From Halieaceae bacterium (GTDB taxonomy: Bacteria > Pseudomonadota > Gammaproteobacteria > Pseudomonadales > Halieaceae), in contig NYTG01000022.1 in NCBI GenBank assembly GCA_002683395.1, positions 61,823 through 68,492 on the forward strand: a stretch of 6,670 nucleotides of DNA, read 5' to 3'. Position 1 is the first letter of the stretch; every line of letters starts with the position of its first letter. Shown here in pieces: positions 5,422-6,670 of this stretch. The notes under the pieces are model-generated. The model ran no database searches. It was given only the letters and a program-made list of their open reading frames with translations, and was not told the DNA's origin. The position numbers and the translations under genes are program-made.

Positions 5422-6471
5422 GTGTGCTCTTTGAGAGATCACTTTTACAACGGTTTATTCCTGAGTGCTGCCGCAATGTGCGGGCCAAATGCGCAGGCGG
5501 GAGACGTGTCGGAGACAAGCTCAGTGGGCTCGGTCACAGGAATCCATGACGACGCAGGGCTGACTTCTCAGGTCGTTGAGGCCGAGGAGGGCTATGTTGA
5601 GCGGAGCGCGCGGGCGTTTGCAGAATCTGATCTGGTTTTTAGCCGAGGATTCAGTAACGCGCCCTTTTTGCCCGTCGCGTTGCTCGGCAGCACCCACTAC
5701 GGGGATGCCAATATTAGCGAAGAGGGCGCGACCCCCGAGACGGCGGGCCAACGCTATCAGGTCAGTTCCACCAGTCAGTATGGCGGAGTGCCATTTTTGC
5801 TCAACAAGCGCAGCATGGTGGTGATTGGCGAATATTTGTCTTACTCCAATTTTTCGGTGGACAATGGCGAGGACTTTTCGGTGGCCTCAGCCACGCTGGC
5901 GGCGGGCTATCTTTACCAGGTGTCGGATGCGTGGCAACTGCTGGGTGCGGTTGCGCCCTTCTATAACCATTCCAGTATCGGCGAGCAGGGCAAGGATTAC
6001 TGGCAGGTCATGGGGGGGGCATTGGCCCGCTACACCCGCAACGAACGTCTTTGGTGGCTATTTGGTGTGGTGTTTGATGACTCCGATTTTGGCACGACCT
6101 GGCTCCCCTACGTCGGCGCCTCACTGATTCTCAATGACCGTTGGAGCCTGAGCGCCATTTTGCCCTGGCCGCAGCTAATCTATGCCCCCAGCAAGGACTG
6201 GTTTGTGTCGGCAGGCGCCTCTTATTCAGGCAATAGCTGGGCGGTGAATCGCACCACCGGGGCAGTGGGCCTGAACTTGAGTGGTTTTGATTTTGGCCTT
6301 GGTGGCGGTATGCGCCTCAAAGGCCCTTTGTGGCTTGAAGGTGCGGCAGGGGTAGGGGGGCTGCGTGGCCTCACCATTACCGATGGTGACGTGAGTGGCC
6401 CCAGTATTGATGTGAGCAGCAGTCCGTTTATTAATATCAGTTTGACCTTCCGTCCGTCGTTTGCTGATTAA
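5422..6471 (+). CDS. Putative outer-membrane beta-barrel protein (DUF6268-like)
   Basis: 349 residues from GTG 5422. The N-terminus has a short hydrophobic stretch GLFLSAAAM (11-19) ending in a type I signal-peptidase site, AQA|GD (26/27), so the protein is exported. From about residue 110 on it is rich in Gly, aromatic and alternating polar/hydrophobic segments, as in amphipathic beta-strands. Examples are PFLLNKRSMVVIGEYLSYS (124-142), SATLAAGYLYQV (156-167), WLPYVGASLILNDRWSLSA (227-245), WFVSAGASYSG (260-270) and the final PFINISLTFRPSF (335-347). Strand-turn patterns such as LNDRWSL and SDAWQLL, together with the aromatic near the C-terminus, fit a DUF6268-type barrel; that name is from memory and unconfirmed. 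No substrate can be named. The start is uncertain: GATAGG sits only 1 nt before the GTG, and an in-frame TTG at 5431 has it 10 nt away. A G8 run lies at 6012-6019. It shares a 63-bp divergent gap with dusA. Confidence 0.75.
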   Translation: MCSLRDHFYNGLFLSAAAMCGPNAQAGDVSETSSVGSVTGIHDDAGLTSQVVEAEEGYVERSARAFAESDLVFSRGFSNAPFLPVALLGSTHYGDANISEEGATPETAGQRYQVSSTSQYGGVPFLLNKRSMVVIGEYLSYSNFSVDNGEDFSVASATLAAGYLYQVSDAWQLLGAVAPFYNHSSIGEQGKDYWQVMGGALARYTRNERLWWLFGVVFDDSDFGTTWLPYVGASLILNDRWSLSAILPWPQLIYAPSKDWFVSAGASYSGNSWAVNRTTGAVGLNLSGFDFGLGGGMRLKGPLWLEGAAGVGGLRGLTITDGDVSGPSIDVSSSPFINISLTFRPSFAD

Positions 6472-6578
6472 CAGCGGGCGATTGTGCAGTCATGCTTATT
6501 CGTAAAGGCTGCCATCCATTGGTCACAAATCTCCTCCATAATGCTCCTCGATCAGAGCCGACCTGACAGAGAATCCTG
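6472..6578 (+). other. Intergenic gap with a lone -10-like box
   Basis: This 107-bp gap follows the barrel gene. I see no hairpin plus T-run terminator. CATAAT at 6537-6542 is a fair -10 match about 36 nt before the ATG at 6579, but no -35 is found at 16-18 bp. AGAGAA at 6568-6573, 5 nt before that ATG, is a weak ribosome-binding site. Confidence 0.3.
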
Positions 6579-6670
6579 ATGCCTGCACCCCTTCGCCGCC
6601 GTTCCTTCATCCAAGCCACTGGTGCCTCGCTGGGCGCGATGTCCCTGCGAGGATTTGCCCTCGACAAGCC
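6579..6670 (+). CDS. Tat-exported protein, N-terminus only (3' end outside window)
   Basis: An ATG at 6579 opens a frame that runs off the window after 30 codons. The visible residues start MPAPLRRRSFIQATGASLGA and continue MSLRGFALDK. RRRSFIQ (6-12) matches the twin-arginine consensus (S/T)RRxFLK, and it is followed by a mildly hydrophobic Ala/Gly/Ser/Leu stretch with a possible cut after GFA (27). The product is therefore probably exported folded through TatABC, often with a cofactor. What the mature enzyme is cannot be told, since many oxidoreductases, sulfatases and amidohydrolases begin this way. The Arg inside the hydrophobic stretch (residue 24) is slightly unusual. The Shine-Dalgarno is weak (AGAGAA, 5 nt spacing). 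It is on the same strand as the barrel gene, 107 bp downstream. Confidence 0.72.
   Translation, partial: MPAPLRRRSFIQATGASLGAMSLRGFALDK

Noticed and set aside
1..6670. Mobile elements, att sites, CRISPR repeats, tRNA or rRNA genes, riboswitches.
   Set aside because: Reading both strands showed no transposase or integrase frame, no spaced direct repeats, no tRNA-like cloverleaf and no recognisable riboswitch core; nearly all of the window is accounted for by ordinary coding genes.

Overview
The window looks like a chromosomal housekeeping segment of a GC-rich gammaproteobacterium, with GC in the mid-50s by eye. It carries the C-terminus of an HrpA-type helicase, an MlaA homologue, a DusA enzyme and a partner-switching pair of the Pseudomonas HsbR/HsbA or Shewanella CrsR/CrsA type. 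A marine lineage such as the OM60/NOR5 (Halieaceae) group is plausible, but that is inference from gene style only. I see no mobile element, CRISPR array, rRNA or tRNA.

Layout. At 1-1441 (+) is the 3' end of hrpA, cut by the window edge. At 1512-2270 (+) is an MlaA/VacJ-family outer-membrane lipid-transport protein that lacks the lipobox cysteine. A 9-codon ORF at 2270-2299 overlaps the mlaA stop and ends 4 nt before the next gene. At 2304-3494 (+) is a pseudo-receiver fused to a PP2C/SpoIIE-type phosphatase. It overlaps by 4 nt with 3491-3991 (+), a STAS anti-sigma-factor antagonist. Convergent to these is a minus-strand pair: an unrecognised acidic 49-residue protein (4031-4180) and dusA (4255-5358). 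A putative outer-membrane beta-barrel gene (5422-6471, +) is divergent from dusA across only 63 bp. The window ends in the first 30 codons of a gene (6579 onward, +) whose product begins with a twin-arginine signal peptide.

How the genes work together. The most interesting unit is the two-gene partner switch. The phosphatase has an intact PP2C metal-binding set, and its probable substrate is the phosphorylated serine of the STAS protein next door. Two points are unusual. The receiver has His where the phospho-acceptor Asp should be and Ser where the conserved Lys should be. The HATPase anti-sigma kinase domain fused to HsbR and CrsR is absent, so the kinase must be elsewhere. The possible coupling from mlaA through the mini-ORF raises, without proving, a link between expression of an envelope-lipid gene and this regulator. 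The other genes (tRNA dihydrouridylation, RNA helicase, barrel protein, Tat substrate) are independent.

Nothing here amounts to a wholly new multi-gene system. The modified partner switch, the non-lipoprotein MlaA, the mini-ORF and the small acidic protein are the parts that merit a second look.
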